Positions 1 through 7,566 of a DNA stretch of 32,643 nt are shown here, one piece after another. The stretch comes from Phycisphaerae bacterium. Lineage in GTDB: Bacteria > Planctomycetota > Phycisphaerae > FEN-1346 > JAACEH01. The DNA lies in assembly GCA_012729015.1 (NCBI GenBank), contig JAAYDY010000100.1, forward strand, positions 1-32,643, written 5' to 3'. Each line of letters opens with the position of its first letter. The stretch's first letter is position 1. A program made the translations under genes and the position numbers. Under the pieces are notes generated by a model. It worked only from the letters and a program-made list of their open reading frames with translations. It ran no database searches and was not told the DNA's origin.

Positions 1-127
1 CAACCCGCGAGTGGTCAAACGCACCCAGTCGAAGTTCCCCAAGAAACGACCCGAACACTATCGGTCTCCACCACCGATCACACTCTTCAGCGAGGCGGTC
101 GTCATGCTTAACTGAACCGTATTGGGG
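1..127 (+). mobile_element. Right end of an IS4-like insertion sequence
   Basis: The first 127 bases are the right end of an IS. They carry the last codons of a transposase and finish in a terminal repeat, whose inner part is AACTGAACCGTATTGGGG, at 109-127. The reverse complement of that 19-bp end is found exactly at 32516-32534, where a transposase-like start follows. Together they define the two ends of one IS type. The rest of this copy lies outside the window. The family is assigned from the look of the transposase tail, so the group is not certain. Confidence 0.75.
2..115 (+). CDS. Transposase, C-terminal fragment (partial)
   Basis: An open frame enters from the left edge and stops at TGA 113-115, giving 37 residues that begin NPRVVKRTQSKFPKKRPEH. 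A basic NPRVVKR...FPxKRPxH tail is the usual C-terminus of IS4-type DDE transposases of the kind found in planctomycetes and cyanobacteria. The stop lies inside the terminal repeat, as in compact IS elements. The catalytic DDE residues are outside the window, so activity cannot be judged. Confidence 0.7.
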   Translation, partial: NPRVVKRTQSKFPKKRPEHYRSPPPITLFSEAVVMLN

Positions 128-568
128 TATAACCTGTTCATCGGCTGCTGGGCGTGGGACACGAAGAAAGGCGAGCCCAACACATCGTGCGAGCAGAACG
201 CCCCGTGGCTCCTGGCGAACGCGCGGAAAAAGGCCATCCGGGTCGATTCGCCGGGCAATCCGCCGATTATGGCCGACGAGATGAACTACGATGCAGGAAA
301 ATCCGTGCCCTGGACGGGGTACTACCATCATCCGAACCGGGAGGACGTCGTCAGTCCGGCCAGTCCGAAATACGTCTTCGAACCCGGCGGCGGCGGTCAC
401 ACGCTGTTTCTGAGCGGGGCGGTGGACTGGTACGAATGGGAAGAACTCCTGGCCGAGTCTGAGGCCGAGGATCACACGCCGCAGTTGCCGTTCTATCCCA
501 ATGAGGGCTTCGCCCGCAAGGGCTTCGCCGGCTGGGAGCCGCGCGACGACCAGGTGGCGGCCGACTGA
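128..568 (+). pseudogene. Pseudopilin-like (DUF1559-type) protein, 5' end removed by IS
   Basis: This frame continues without a stop out of the IS end and encodes about 146 residues ending ...DDQVAAD. It is rich in Trp, Tyr and Pro. A segment near the middle, GGGGHTLFLSGAVDWYEWEE, resembles the 'NVLFLDGHVEW' strand near the C-terminus of planctomycete prepilin-type (DUF1559 or type II secretion G/H-like) proteins. The N-terminal methylation motif and helix expected of that family are missing, because the IS end sits exactly where they would join. The only in-frame starts left are inside the IS (TTG at 122) or far downstream, so I treat it as a disrupted gene. The family call is tentative; truncation by the IS is well supported. 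Confidence 0.55.
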
Positions 569-645
569 ACACCGTGCGGTCCGGTGCGGGAAGCGGGCGC
601 ACGTCATGCTTGTAGATACGCAGGCTGTCGCACCGCAGAAACGGG

Positions 646-720
646 GGGTGCCACACTTTGGCGCCGCCTGCGGCCCTCGACTGTGCTCGGGCCAGGACGT
701 CGCTCCAAAGTGTGACACCC
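646..720. repeat. Imperfect 19-bp inverted repeat in a gene-free gap
   Basis: The 304 bases between the disrupted pseudopilin gene and tpx hold no convincing gene. They contain two arms, 646-664 (GGGTGCCACACTTTGGCGC) and 702-720, that are reverse complements at 17 of 19 positions, with 37 bases between them. The transcript could fold into a long hairpin. There is no T-run after it, so it looks more like a mobile palindromic repeat than an intrinsic terminator. Confidence 0.6.
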
Positions 721-872
721 TTAACCACAAACGTGACGTGCCCCCTGCCCGGCCACAGAAGCCGAAAGACCCTATCGCCTCGACGGGCATTCGGCTATGC
801 TGAAGGCTCTACGGAACGAAATCGCCCTGGTCATTGCGCCGCGAAAGGACGCCGCGGCAAAGGAGAGGACCC

Positions 873-1388
873 ATGAAACACCAGCAGCGCAAAGGCATCG
901 TCACGATTCACGGCCACCCCGTCACGCTCCTGGGCCCCGAGCTGAAGGTCGGCGACAAGGCGCCGGCGGCGCGGCTGGCCGATGCCGAGTTCAAGGAGGT
1001 CAAGCTCTCGGACTTCCGCGGCAAGACCTTGCTGATCAGCGCCGTGCCGAGCCTCGACACGCCGGTCTGCTCCATCCAGACCAAACGGTTCAACGAAGCG
1101 GCCGAGAAGTTGCCCGAGAGCATCGCGGTCCTGACGATCAGCCAGGATCTGCCGTTCGCCCAGTCGCGGTTCTGCGGTGCCGAGAACATTCGTAAGATTC
1201 GCGTCCTCTCGGACCACGTCCGCCGCGAATTCGGCAAGCGTTACGGCATCCTGATCCGCGAGAACGCCCTGTTGGCGCGCAGCGTGTGGGTGATTTCGCC
1301 CCAGGGCCAGATCGTCTACTGCGAGATCGTCCCCGAGTTGACCCACGAGCCGGACTACGCCAAGGCCCTGGCCGCGGCGAAGGCCTGA
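873..1388 (+). CDS. tpx: Thiol peroxidase (atypical 2-Cys peroxiredoxin)
   Basis: Tpx reduces hydrogen peroxide and organic peroxides using thioredoxin. The 171-residue protein matches the usual family length. It has the peroxidatic motif PSLDTPVC with Cys66 and the resolving Cys101 in SRFCGAENI; this 35-residue spacing matches E. coli Tpx (Cys61/Cys95). The Thr and Arg that shape the peroxidatic pocket also fit (T63 before PVC; R111 in the strand after the resolving Cys). The frame is open further upstream, but the ATG at 873 follows AAGGAGAGG at the right distance and gives the family N-terminus. The AsmA-like gene follows after 29 bases and may be co-transcribed. Confidence 0.96.
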   Translation: MKHQQRKGIVTIHGHPVTLLGPELKVGDKAPAARLADAEFKEVKLSDFRGKTLLISAVPSLDTPVCSIQTKRFNEAAEKLPESIAVLTISQDLPFAQSRFCGAENIRKIRVLSDHVRREFGKRYGILIRENALLARSVWVISPQGQIVYCEIVPELTHEPDYAKALAAAKA

Positions 1389-1417
1389 GACCCTGTTGCC
1401 CCCTGGAGGAGTACCTG

Positions 1418-2284
1418 ATGAAGAAGCTGCTTCGTTTCGTGTTGGTGGTGGTCGCGGTGCTGGCGGTGGCCGTCGGCGCGGCGTGGTATTTCATCGATTC
1501 GCTGGCCAAGAAGGGCATTGAGGAGGGCGGCACGTACGCCCTGCGCGTGCCGACGACCGTCGAAAGCGTCAACCTGAGCCTGCTGAAGGGCTCGATGACC
1601 ATGGACGGCCTGACGGTCGCCAATCCCGAGGGCTACGAAACGCCGCACCTGATCAAGAGCGGCCGATTCGACCTCCAGGTGGATCCCGGGACGGTCTTCG
1701 GCGAGACGGTCCACGTCAAGGGCTTCCGCCTGAACGGCCTGGACCTGAACATCGAGCAGAAGGGTCTCGGCAAGACCAACGTGTCGCAGATCATGGACAA
1801 CCTGAAGCGGTTCCAGGGCGCCGACGCGGACACGGCAGAGCAAGAACCGGGCGGCAAGAAGGTGGCCGTGGACGAGATCGTGATCGAGAACGTCGTGGCG
1901 CATGTGCAGTTGCTGCCCGTGGGCGGCAAGGCCTCGACCGTCAAGGTGGAGGTGCCGAAGATCGTCCTCAAGGACGTCACGAGCGACAACGCCAAGGGCG
2001 TGGCCATCAGCGAACTGATCGCCCGGGTGCTGCCGGCCATTCTGAACCAGGTGCTGCAACAGTCCGGCGGCCTCATCCCGGACGACCTGGCCGGCTCGCT
2101 GCGAACGGATCTGGCCGGAGCCATCGAGTCGCTCGGTGGCGGGGCCGGGAACCTGTTCAAGCAGTCTGGCGGCGACCTCGGCAAGGGCCTGGAGGACGCC
2201 AAAAAAGGCATCGAAGACGCCAAGAAGGATCTTGGCGGCGCCCTGAAGGGGCTTCTGGATCGGGACAAAAAGCCGGCGGAATAG
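1418..2284 (+). CDS. AsmA-like membrane-anchored protein
   Basis: The 288-residue protein starts with a Lys-Lys N-terminus and one hydrophobic helix (about residues 5-27), so it should be anchored in the inner membrane with its bulk outside the cytoplasm. The next part, with TVESVNLSLLKGSMTMDGLTV and later a FDLQVDPGTVFGETVHVKGF stretch, resembles AsmA/DUF748-type repeats, which form beta-rich envelope proteins implicated in lipid or outer-membrane homeostasis. The last 40 residues are a charged, Gly-rich segment with repeated 'EDAKKGIEDAKKDL' units, likely helical. CTGGAGGAG lies 7 bases before ATG 1418. It is much shorter than true AsmA (about 600 residues), so the assignment is to the superfamily only. 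Confidence 0.65.
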   Translation: MKKLLRFVLVVVAVLAVAVGAAWYFIDSLAKKGIEEGGTYALRVPTTVESVNLSLLKGSMTMDGLTVANPEGYETPHLIKSGRFDLQVDPGTVFGETVHVKGFRLNGLDLNIEQKGLGKTNVSQIMDNLKRFQGADADTAEQEPGGKKVAVDEIVIENVVAHVQLLPVGGKASTVKVEVPKIVLKDVTSDNAKGVAISELIARVLPAILNQVLQQSGGLIPDDLAGSLRTDLAGAIESLGGGAGNLFKQSGGDLGKGLEDAKKGIEDAKKDLGGALKGLLDRDKKPAE

Positions 2285-2325
2285 TCGGGAAGATGCCGGC
2301 GGAAATGACCGTGTCCGTGGCGCCC

Positions 2326-2485
2326 GCACAGCCGAGGGCGGCTGTGCCACACCTTCTCAACGGACCACTGACGCTGCTGCGTGGCATGGGTACGCTGGAT
2401 TTCCCATGGGTGCGATCGACCGTGGGACGCCCGCGAAGAACCAGGGGCAGGATGCCCCTGGGACGCACGGGCAAGATGCCCGTGC
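2326..2485. repeat. Cluster of three intergenic hairpins (repeat family A)
   Basis: The 232-base gap between the AsmA-like gene and arsC contains three perfect palindromes. They are 2326-2347 (8-bp stem GCACAGCC), 2441-2461 (9-bp stem CCAGGGGCA, triloop GGA) and 2465-2485 (9-bp stem GCACGGGCA, triloop AGA). The last two are separated by only three bases. In one frame the unit reads as the peptide GQDARAT, a signature I recognise from dispersed repeats in planctomycete and verrucomicrobial genomes. A short frame (2293-2520) runs through it but is only the repeat being read. Confidence 0.75.
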
Positions 2486-2516
2486 CACGGCGAGGCGGCC
2501 ACACAGCGATGTCGCA

Positions 2517-2963
2517 CTAATCGCCGTCCCGTGCCTCAAGATTCCCGGGTAGGCCATCGACGAACGTGCGAATCTCGTCGCGGATGCGGCGATAGCAGTC
2601 CATCGCCTCGCGCTCGGTTCGCGTGTTGGCGGCAAGTTGCGGCGGATCGTCGAACCCGACGTGAACCACGCGCGTCGCGCCGGGAAAGAGCGGACAGGTC
2701 TCGTGCGCGTGATCGCAGACGGTCACCACGTAGTCGAACGGAATGTCGCGCAAGTCGTTGACGTGCTTGGCATAGTGCTGCGAGATGTCCACGCCGGCCT
2801 CGGCCATGACCGCGACGGCCCGGCGGCTCAGGCCCGCCGGCTTCACCCCGGCCGAGTACGGCTCGATGCAGTCGCCCTTCAGGTGCCGGGCCCACCCCTC
2901 GGCCATCTGGCTGCGGCAGGCGTTGCCCGTACACAGAAACAGCACTTTCAGCTTCTCGGCCAT
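2517..2963 (-). CDS. arsC: Arsenate reductase, thioredoxin-coupled (LMW-PTP fold)
   Basis: This 148-residue cytoplasmic enzyme reduces arsenate to arsenite. It has the P-loop CTGNACRS with nucleophile Cys11 and Arg17, plus Cys83 and Cys90 in TVCDHAHETC. These correspond one for one to Cys10, Cys82 and Cys89 of Bacillus subtilis ArsC, so the intramolecular disulfide relay to thioredoxin should work. The general-acid Asp is in the HVGFDDPP loop near residue 105. The frame is open to 3044, but the ATG at 2961-2963 follows GGGGAGAGG and matches the family N-terminus. No ArsR or arsenite exporter is adjacent, so it stands as an orphan detoxification gene or a related phosphatase. Confidence 0.92.
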   Translation of the reverse strand: MAEKLKVLFLCTGNACRSQMAEGWARHLKGDCIEPYSAGVKPAGLSRRAVAVMAEAGVDISQHYAKHVNDLRDIPFDYVVTVCDHAHETCPLFPGATRVVHVGFDDPPQLAANTRTEREAMDCYRRIRDEIRTFVDGLPGNLEARDGD

Positions 2964-3071
2964 GGGCCTCTCCCCGGCAGGGTCCGACAACAGGACGTCA
3001 CGTCGCCCGGACGACTCCGCGTCGTCCTCGGCGGTCCATGGCATTATACGGGGGGATGATCCGCAGACGTG

Positions 3072-3746
3072 TCAGTTTTCGGTTTTCTGATCGCCGGCGA
3101 CCTTGGGTCGCGGGGGCAGCGTGCGGCCGCTCCGCGCGGTGATCGCGTCCTCGTCGGCCTGATCCAGCCGACCGTTGCCGTCAACGTCGCATCGGTGCAC
3201 CAGCGCGCCGCCGGCGCCGGCTGCCGCCATGCGCAGGGCCGCCACGTCGGCGTAGTCCACGCGGCCGGAACCGTCGGTGTCGCCGACCAGGGCGGCCGCC
3301 TCGCACCGGCGCGTGCCGCCGATGCCCGTGCCCGCGACGCCGCGCACCTGGTCGCCGAGTGACAGGCTGTAGCGGTCGCCGTCGTCCAGGGCCTCGGCCA
3401 GTTGGACCACCAGGACCGTATCGCCGCCCTGGAGCGACATGCCGGCCACCATGTCCGACAGGTCGCCGCCGAGTTGGCCTCGGATGCTCAGGGCTCCGAC
3501 GCCCAGGGTGGTCGGATCGACCGGCCCGCTGAACGTCAGCCGCAGGCAGGCAATGCCCGCGCGACGCGATTCGACGTATCCGGCGGTGACCTCGGCGCCG
3601 ACCATGCCGGCCTCGCCGTGACGGGCCAGGACTTCCCACTTGAGCAGTCGCGTCGCACTGACGGGGGGCGCCTCGGCCGCCGTGGCCGCAGGACACGGCC
3701 AGACGCACCACACCGCCACCAGACACATCCACGCCAGCGGTCGCAC
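3072..3746 (-). CDS. Secreted protein with C-terminal type I dockerin pair
   Basis: From a GTG at 3744-3746 the protein has 224 residues. It starts MRPLAWMCLVAVW..., a signal peptide ending near AATAA (about residue 24). The middle (about 30-150) is a beta-rich domain with segments GPVDPTTLGVGALSIRG and LAEALDDGDRYSLSLGD, which look like a Big/cohesin-like or 'properties of extreme value' sandwich. The C-terminus (about 156-202) carries two EF-hand-like loops, DTDGSGRVDYADV and DVDGNGRLDQADE, characteristic of dockerin type I. I chose the GTG because GGAG lies 8 bases upstream and because the promoter at 3814-3842 overlaps the earlier ATG. Planctomycete dockerins often occur without cohesins; the function is unknown. 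Confidence 0.8.
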   Translation of the reverse strand: MRPLAWMCLVAVWCVWPCPAATAAEAPPVSATRLLKWEVLARHGEAGMVGAEVTAGYVESRRAGIACLRLTFSGPVDPTTLGVGALSIRGQLGGDLSDMVAGMSLQGGDTVLVVQLAEALDDGDRYSLSLGDQVRGVAGTGIGGTRRCEAAALVGDTDGSGRVDYADVAALRMAAAGAGGALVHRCDVDGNGRLDQADEDAITARSGRTLPPRPKVAGDQKTEN

Positions 3747-3813
3747 AGGCAAGTCTCCAGGACAGCCCCGAACACCCCGGCGGCCCATACCCCGGCCGAT
3801 TCCAGGCACTGAA

Positions 3814-3842
3814 AGCGTACCCCACGCCCCCGGAAAAGTCAA
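3814..3842 (-). promoter_or_regulatory. Sigma-70-like promoter for the dockerin protein gene
   Basis: On the minus strand TTGACT (3837-3842) is followed by 17 bases and TACGCT (3814-3819). The -35 matches 5 of 6 and the -10 matches 3 of 6 consensus bases. Initiation near 3807 would give a leader of about 60 bases to the GTG at 3746 and would exclude the upstream ATG at 3842. Confidence 0.5.
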
Positions 3843-3843
3843 C

Positions 3844-3867
3844 TGCTTCGCATGTTGCTTCGCATGC
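3844..3867. repeat. Tandem 12-bp repeat in a divergent promoter region
   Basis: TGCTTCGCATGT and TGCTTCGCATGC lie head to tail, differing at one base. They sit directly upstream of the -35 of the dockerin gene promoter and about 50 bases upstream of the glycosyltransferase promoter. The position suits an activator or shared operator; no regulator can be named. Confidence 0.55.
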
Positions 3868-3917
3868 TGCCCCGCCCTCGGCCCAACTCGGCCCCTTCAG
3901 GGCTCGCGGCAACTCCC

Positions 3918-3946
3918 TTGTCGCCACCGGGAGGGGCGGATAGAAT
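3918..3946 (+). promoter_or_regulatory. Sigma-70-like promoter for the ArnT-like glycosyltransferase
   Basis: TTGTCG (3918-3923), a 17-base spacer and TAGAAT (3941-3946) lie just before the gene. The -10 matches 5 of 6 and the -35 matches 4 of 6. Transcription would begin near 3953, only a few bases before the ATG at 3956. Either the mRNA is nearly leaderless or translation starts at the in-frame ATG at 4016. Confidence 0.45.
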
Positions 3947-3955
3947 GCCCGTCCC

Positions 3956-5638
3956 ATGAACCACGCCGCGCCCATTCCTGCCGCCCACGATGCGACGAGC
4001 GACGCCGCGGCGGCCATGTCGCCGCGCAGGGCCCGCCTGCTGGTCCTCGCGCTGGTGCTCTACGGCCTCGCGATCGGCCTGCCGCAACTGGGCGCCGCGC
4101 CGCTGTCGAGCCACGAGTCCCTGGCGGCCGACCGGACGCGCGGCCTGATGACGCACGGCCGGTGGGTGGTGCCGTACAGGAACGGCCAGCCCGACATTCT
4201 CAAGCCGCCGCTTCCGTTCTGGACGGGCGGGGCCGTGGCCGCCGCCTGGGGCGAGGTCAACGAATGGACGGCCCGGCTGCCGACGGTGGCCGCCACGCTG
4301 GCCACGATGCTCCTGCTGGTCGCCTGGATCCGCCGCGCCGTCCACTGGCCCGCGGCCCTGACCACGGCCCTGGTCTTCCTGACCTGCGGCGGCGCGCTGC
4401 ACTGGGGACGCCGCGCCGAAGTGGACATGCAATTGTGCTTCTGGACCACGGCGGCGCTGGCGACCTACTGGTTCGCCCTCGGCGAGCCCGTGCGACTGCG
4501 GCAGGTGCTGCTGTTTGTGGCCATGTGGCTGTCGCTCGGCCTGGGCATCCTGGCCAAAGGCCCCCTGCCCCTGGGCATCTGGCTCGTCACGGTCGCCGGG
4601 CACACGATCCTGGACCGCCAGTGGCGACAATTGCGGCAGATGCTGCCGATCGCGGGGCCGCTGATCATGGCAGCCGTGGTCCTGCCGTGGGCCGCGGCCG
4701 TCCTGGCCCTGGTGCCCGACGCCATGGACATCTGGTTTCACCAGTCGCTGGGCCGCGCCGCCGGCGAGCTCGGCCACGAGAAGCCCTGGTACTTCTATCT
4801 CGTCCAGGCCCCGCTGCTCTGGATGCCCTGGCTCGTGCCGGTGGCGGTGGGCCTGTGGCGGGCCTTCGTTCCGGGCGGCATGGCCAAACCGCTGCGGACG
4901 TTCCTGTTGTGCTGGGCCGTCGGCGGACTGACGCTCCTGTCGTTCAGCGCGGGCAAGCGGCTGTTCTATGCCCTGCCCTGCCTGCCGCCGGTGATGATCC
5001 TGGCCGGCGTCGGCCTCGACTACATGCTCCGAGGGGCCCCGCGACGGCTGCACGGCGCGGGTCTCTGGGTCTTCCGCCTGCACTGGCTCGCCGTGGTCGG
5101 CGCCGCGGTCGGCGCCTGGTTCGCCGCCCAGCGCTACGACGAGTTCCGCACGCCGATCCTGGTCGTCGGCCTCATCGGCGCCATGGGGCTGGCCGCCGTG
5201 CTGGCGCTCTATGGTCTCGGCCGTCGCGCGGCGTCGCTGACGGTGCTGGCGGCGGTCCTGCTGGCCGCGTTCCTGGTCGCCACGGTCGGCATCATCACGC
5301 CGATGGAGACTCTTGGCAACTACCATGCCCGCCTGGGCCGCGCGCTGGCCGAGCCCTCCGCCCGCGGCGACGTGGCTGTCCTCGGCGAGGCCGACCCCGA
5401 GCTGGTCTTCTACGCCGGCCGCCCGCTGCCGGTCCTGAAAACCCCGGACGAGGCCGATGCCTGGGCCCGTTCGCGATCGCGCGCGATGCTCGTGACCGGA
5501 AGCGGGCCTCAGGCCCTCCAGATGCGTCAGCGCGGCCCGTGGCGCGAGGTCGCGCTCGTGCCCCCGCCCGGCGGCGACATGCACCGCGAAGACGTCACCT
5601 ATGTCGTGCTGGAATGGTTGCCGCGACTTGAACCGTGA
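3956..5638 (+). CDS. ArnT/PMT-like membrane glycosyltransferase (GT-C fold)
   Basis: The 560-residue protein has about ten to twelve hydrophobic segments and is an integral inner-membrane GT-C enzyme. Such enzymes move a sugar from a polyprenyl-phosphate donor to an acceptor on the outer face. The first periplasmic loop has the family signature: Glu54 in SSHESLAADRTRGLM, then HGRWVVPYRNGQ, then KPPLPFW (83-89). This matches ArnT-type 'DExxY...G.W..P...G...KPPL'. The C-terminal part (about 445-560) is a soluble domain with FYAGRPLPVL, as in other ArnT-like proteins. ATG 3956 lacks a well-placed ribosome site; ATG 4016 gives MSPRRARLLVLALVLYG, a cleaner start before the first helix. It converges on rph with 23 bases between stops. 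The sugar and acceptor are not known. Confidence 0.88.
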   Translation: MNHAAPIPAAHDATSDAAAAMSPRRARLLVLALVLYGLAIGLPQLGAAPLSSHESLAADRTRGLMTHGRWVVPYRNGQPDILKPPLPFWTGGAVAAAWGEVNEWTARLPTVAATLATMLLLVAWIRRAVHWPAALTTALVFLTCGGALHWGRRAEVDMQLCFWTTAALATYWFALGEPVRLRQVLLFVAMWLSLGLGILAKGPLPLGIWLVTVAGHTILDRQWRQLRQMLPIAGPLIMAAVVLPWAAAVLALVPDAMDIWFHQSLGRAAGELGHEKPWYFYLVQAPLLWMPWLVPVAVGLWRAFVPGGMAKPLRTFLLCWAVGGLTLLSFSAGKRLFYALPCLPPVMILAGVGLDYMLRGAPRRLHGAGLWVFRLHWLAVVGAAVGAWFAAQRYDEFRTPILVVGLIGAMGLAAVLALYGLGRRAASLTVLAAVLLAAFLVATVGIITPMETLGNYHARLGRALAEPSARGDVAVLGEADPELVFYAGRPLPVLKTPDEADAWARSRSRAMLVTGSGPQALQMRQRGPWREVALVPPPGGDMHREDVTYVVLEWLPRLEP

Positions 5639-5661
5639 TCGGCGGAATCTCGGACGGTGCC

Positions 5662-6384
5662 TTACGCCGGCCAGGGAACCGATTTCGGGAGGGCCTTGCG
5701 CTGGACGGCGGCCAGTTGCCTGCACCCGCGGCCGGCCAGGGCGAGCAGCCGCTGGAGGTCGCGCCCCGCGAAGGTGTGTCCCTCGCCGGAGGCCTGGACC
5801 TCGATGAACCGCCCGTCGGCGGTCATCACAACGTTCATGTCCACCTCGGCCACGTGGTCCTCGGCATAGGCCAGGTCGAGCCTCGCCTGCCCGTCGACCA
5901 CGCCGACGCTCGTCGCCGCGGCGGCACCCACAAGCGGCCACTCGCCGGTCGGCAACTGCGTGCGCTTGCGGTGCAGCGCCAGGGCCAGTGCCACGTACGC
6001 CCCGGTGATCGACGCCGTGCGCGTGCCGCCGTCGGCCTCCAGCACATCGCAATCCACCGTGCACGTCAACCCGTCCAGCCGCGACAGGTCGGCCACGGCC
6101 CGGAGGCTGCGACCGATGAGCCGCTGAATCTCGATCATGCGCCCGTCGGTGCGGCGTTCCTTGCGCTGGCCGGTCGAGCCCGGGAGCATCCCGTACTCGG
6201 CGGTAATCCACCCGCTGCCCTTGCCCTCGAGAAACTTCGGCACGCCCGTGGCCACGGCCGCCGTGCAGATGACGCGCGTGCCGCCCAGTTCGATCAGGCA
6301 CGAGCCGTCGGCCTTGCGAACGTACCCGGGGCGAATCCGCACCGGCCGCATCTGGTCCGCCCTTCGTCCGTCCGGTCGTGGCAT
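5662..6384 (-). CDS. rph: Ribonuclease PH
   Basis: RNase PH is a phosphorolytic 3'-5' exoribonuclease that trims tRNA 3' ends, acting as a ring hexamer. The 240-residue length is typical. Characteristic segments are RPDGRRADQMRPV at the N-terminus (residues 3-15), GSCLIELGGTRVICTA (27-42), GSGWITAEYGMLPGST (57-71) with the following Arg-rich phosphate-binding stretch, and CDVLEADGGTRTASITGAYVAL with the catalytic acidic residues. The frame is open to 6561, but ATG 6382-6384 follows AGGAGG with a 6-base gap and matches the family N-terminus; the upstream stretch is repeat DNA being read. Confidence 0.96.
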   Translation of the reverse strand: MPRPDGRRADQMRPVRIRPGYVRKADGSCLIELGGTRVICTAAVATGVPKFLEGKGSGWITAEYGMLPGSTGQRKERRTDGRMIEIQRLIGRSLRAVADLSRLDGLTCTVDCDVLEADGGTRTASITGAYVALALALHRKRTQLPTGEWPLVGAAAATSVGVVDGQARLDLAYAEDHVAEVDMNVVMTADGRFIEVQASGEGHTFAGRDLQRLLALAGRGCRQLAAVQRKALPKSVPWPA

Positions 6385-6435
6385 AGGGAGCCTCCTGTGT
6401 GTGGGCAATCCGGTCTCTGTCGCGCGAAGTACGTA

Positions 6436-6552
6436 GAGTGGCTGCTTGACGCAGTCCCCGAGCACCGTCGAAGGGCCGTCAGGTTCCGAGCGTGTCGAGG
6501 AGCAGCCACGCGGATGGGTAGAAGCGCTTCCCATGCCTGACGGGGCAGGCAT
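6436..6552. repeat. Dispersed repeat B, copy 1
   Basis: In the 245 bases between rph and argF lies a block starting GTGGCTGCTTGACGCAGT (6436) and closed by its partner arm GCAGCCAC (6500-6507). It is followed by a 9-bp palindrome CCATGCCTG/CAGGCATGG (6529-6552). The same two-part arrangement recurs at 28519-28609. This copy has about 27 extra bases (around 6470-6499) inside the first hairpin. No gene is evident in this gap. Confidence 0.8.
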
Positions 6553-6629
6553 GGCACCCAACAGGCGCGCGACCGCTTGACGGAGCGCCCGAGCGCCATC
6601 GAGGGCGGCCAGGGCGCCCGGAGCTCAAC

Positions 6630-7565
6630 CTACAGCCCCTCGCGTCCCTTCTGGAGCAACAGGTGCAGCACGGCTTTCTGGGCGTGCATGCGGTTCTCGG
6701 CTTCCTGGAGCACGCGGGACTGCGGCCCGTCGAGCACCTCGTCGGTAATCTCCACGCCGCGATACGCCGGCAGGCAGTGCATCACGATGGCCTCGCGCCG
6801 GGCGGCTCGCATCAGGGCAGTATCCACGCAGTAGCCCTGGAAATCCTGGAGGCGTTTCTGCTTCTCGTCTTCCTGCCCCATCGAGACCCACGTGTCGGTG
6901 TAGATCACGTCGGCGCCGGCCATGGCCTCCTGCGGATCGGGAATCAGTTCGTACCGCAGGGCCGGCACGTCGCGCCGGGCGCCGGCCAGGAACGCCTCGT
7001 CCAGTTCGTACCCCTTCGGCGCCGCCAGGCGAAACGTCACGCCCAGCCGCGCGCACAACAGGCACAGGCTCCGGGCCACGTTGTTGCCGTCGCCCACGAA
7101 CACCCACGTCCGGCCGCGCACCTCGCCGAACTCTTCCATCGCCGTCAGCATGTCGGCCAGCGCCTGGCACGGGTGCGAGTAGTCGCTGAGGCCGTTGATC
7201 ACCGGCACGCGGCTGTGGGCGGCGAGTTCGGTGATCGTCTCGTGAGCGAACGTCCGGGCCATGATGCCGTCGACGTACCCGCTCAGCACGCGCGCGACGT
7301 CCTTGGTGGCCTCGCGCCGGCCCAGGCCGATCTCCGCCGGCGACAGGTAGAGGGCCCGGCCGCCCAACTGGTTCATCCCGACCTCGAAGCTCACGCGCGT
7401 CCGCAGGCTCGGCTTCTCGAAGATCATCGCCAGCGTCTTGCCGGCCAGCGAGTCCACGGCCCGGCCGCACGCCAGGTGCGCCTTGAGCTCCTTCGCCGTC
7501 GCAAACAGCTCGTTCAGGTCGGCGTCCGACAGGTCGTTGATGTTCACCAGGTGGCGGGCGTCCAT
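6630..7565 (-). CDS. argF: Ornithine carbamoyltransferase
   Basis: The enzyme joins carbamoyl phosphate and ornithine to make citrulline, in the cytoplasm. The 311-residue protein has the carbamoyl-phosphate site SLRTR (53-57), HPCQ (131-134), the DTWVSMGQE loop (224-232) that closes on ornithine, and HCLPAYRG (263-270). The SMG motif supports ornithine rather than aspartate or acetylornithine as substrate. ATG 7563-7565 begins one base after the argD stop, so translation is probably coupled. It is the last gene of argB-argD-argF. Confidence 0.95.
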   Translation of the reverse strand: MDARHLVNINDLSDADLNELFATAKELKAHLACGRAVDSLAGKTLAMIFEKPSLRTRVSFEVGMNQLGGRALYLSPAEIGLGRREATKDVARVLSGYVDGIMARTFAHETITELAAHSRVPVINGLSDYSHPCQALADMLTAMEEFGEVRGRTWVFVGDGNNVARSLCLLCARLGVTFRLAAPKGYELDEAFLAGARRDVPALRYELIPDPQEAMAGADVIYTDTWVSMGQEDEKQKRLQDFQGYCVDTALMRAARREAIVMHCLPAYRGVEITDEVLDGPQSRVLQEAENRMHAQKAVLHLLLQKGREGL

Positions 7566-7566
7566 G

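Noticed and set aside
796..801. TATGCT as -10 of tpx
   Set aside because: No acceptable -35 at 16-18 bases and no extended TG; not strong enough to call.
2293..2520. 75-residue reading frame on the plus strand
   Set aside because: It is repeat family A being read (GQDARAT-type hairpins), with no ribosome site and overlap of the arsC end.
3640..5631. 663-residue frame opposing or overlapping the glycosyltransferase
   Set aside because: It is low-complexity Arg/Pro/Gly/Ala translation from GC-rich DNA in another frame; the ArnT-like frame has motifs, helices and a promoter.
3839..6301. 820-residue minus frame over the glycosyltransferase and rph region
   Set aside because: Arg/Gln/His-rich antisense shadow without motifs; rph itself is in another frame and is certain.
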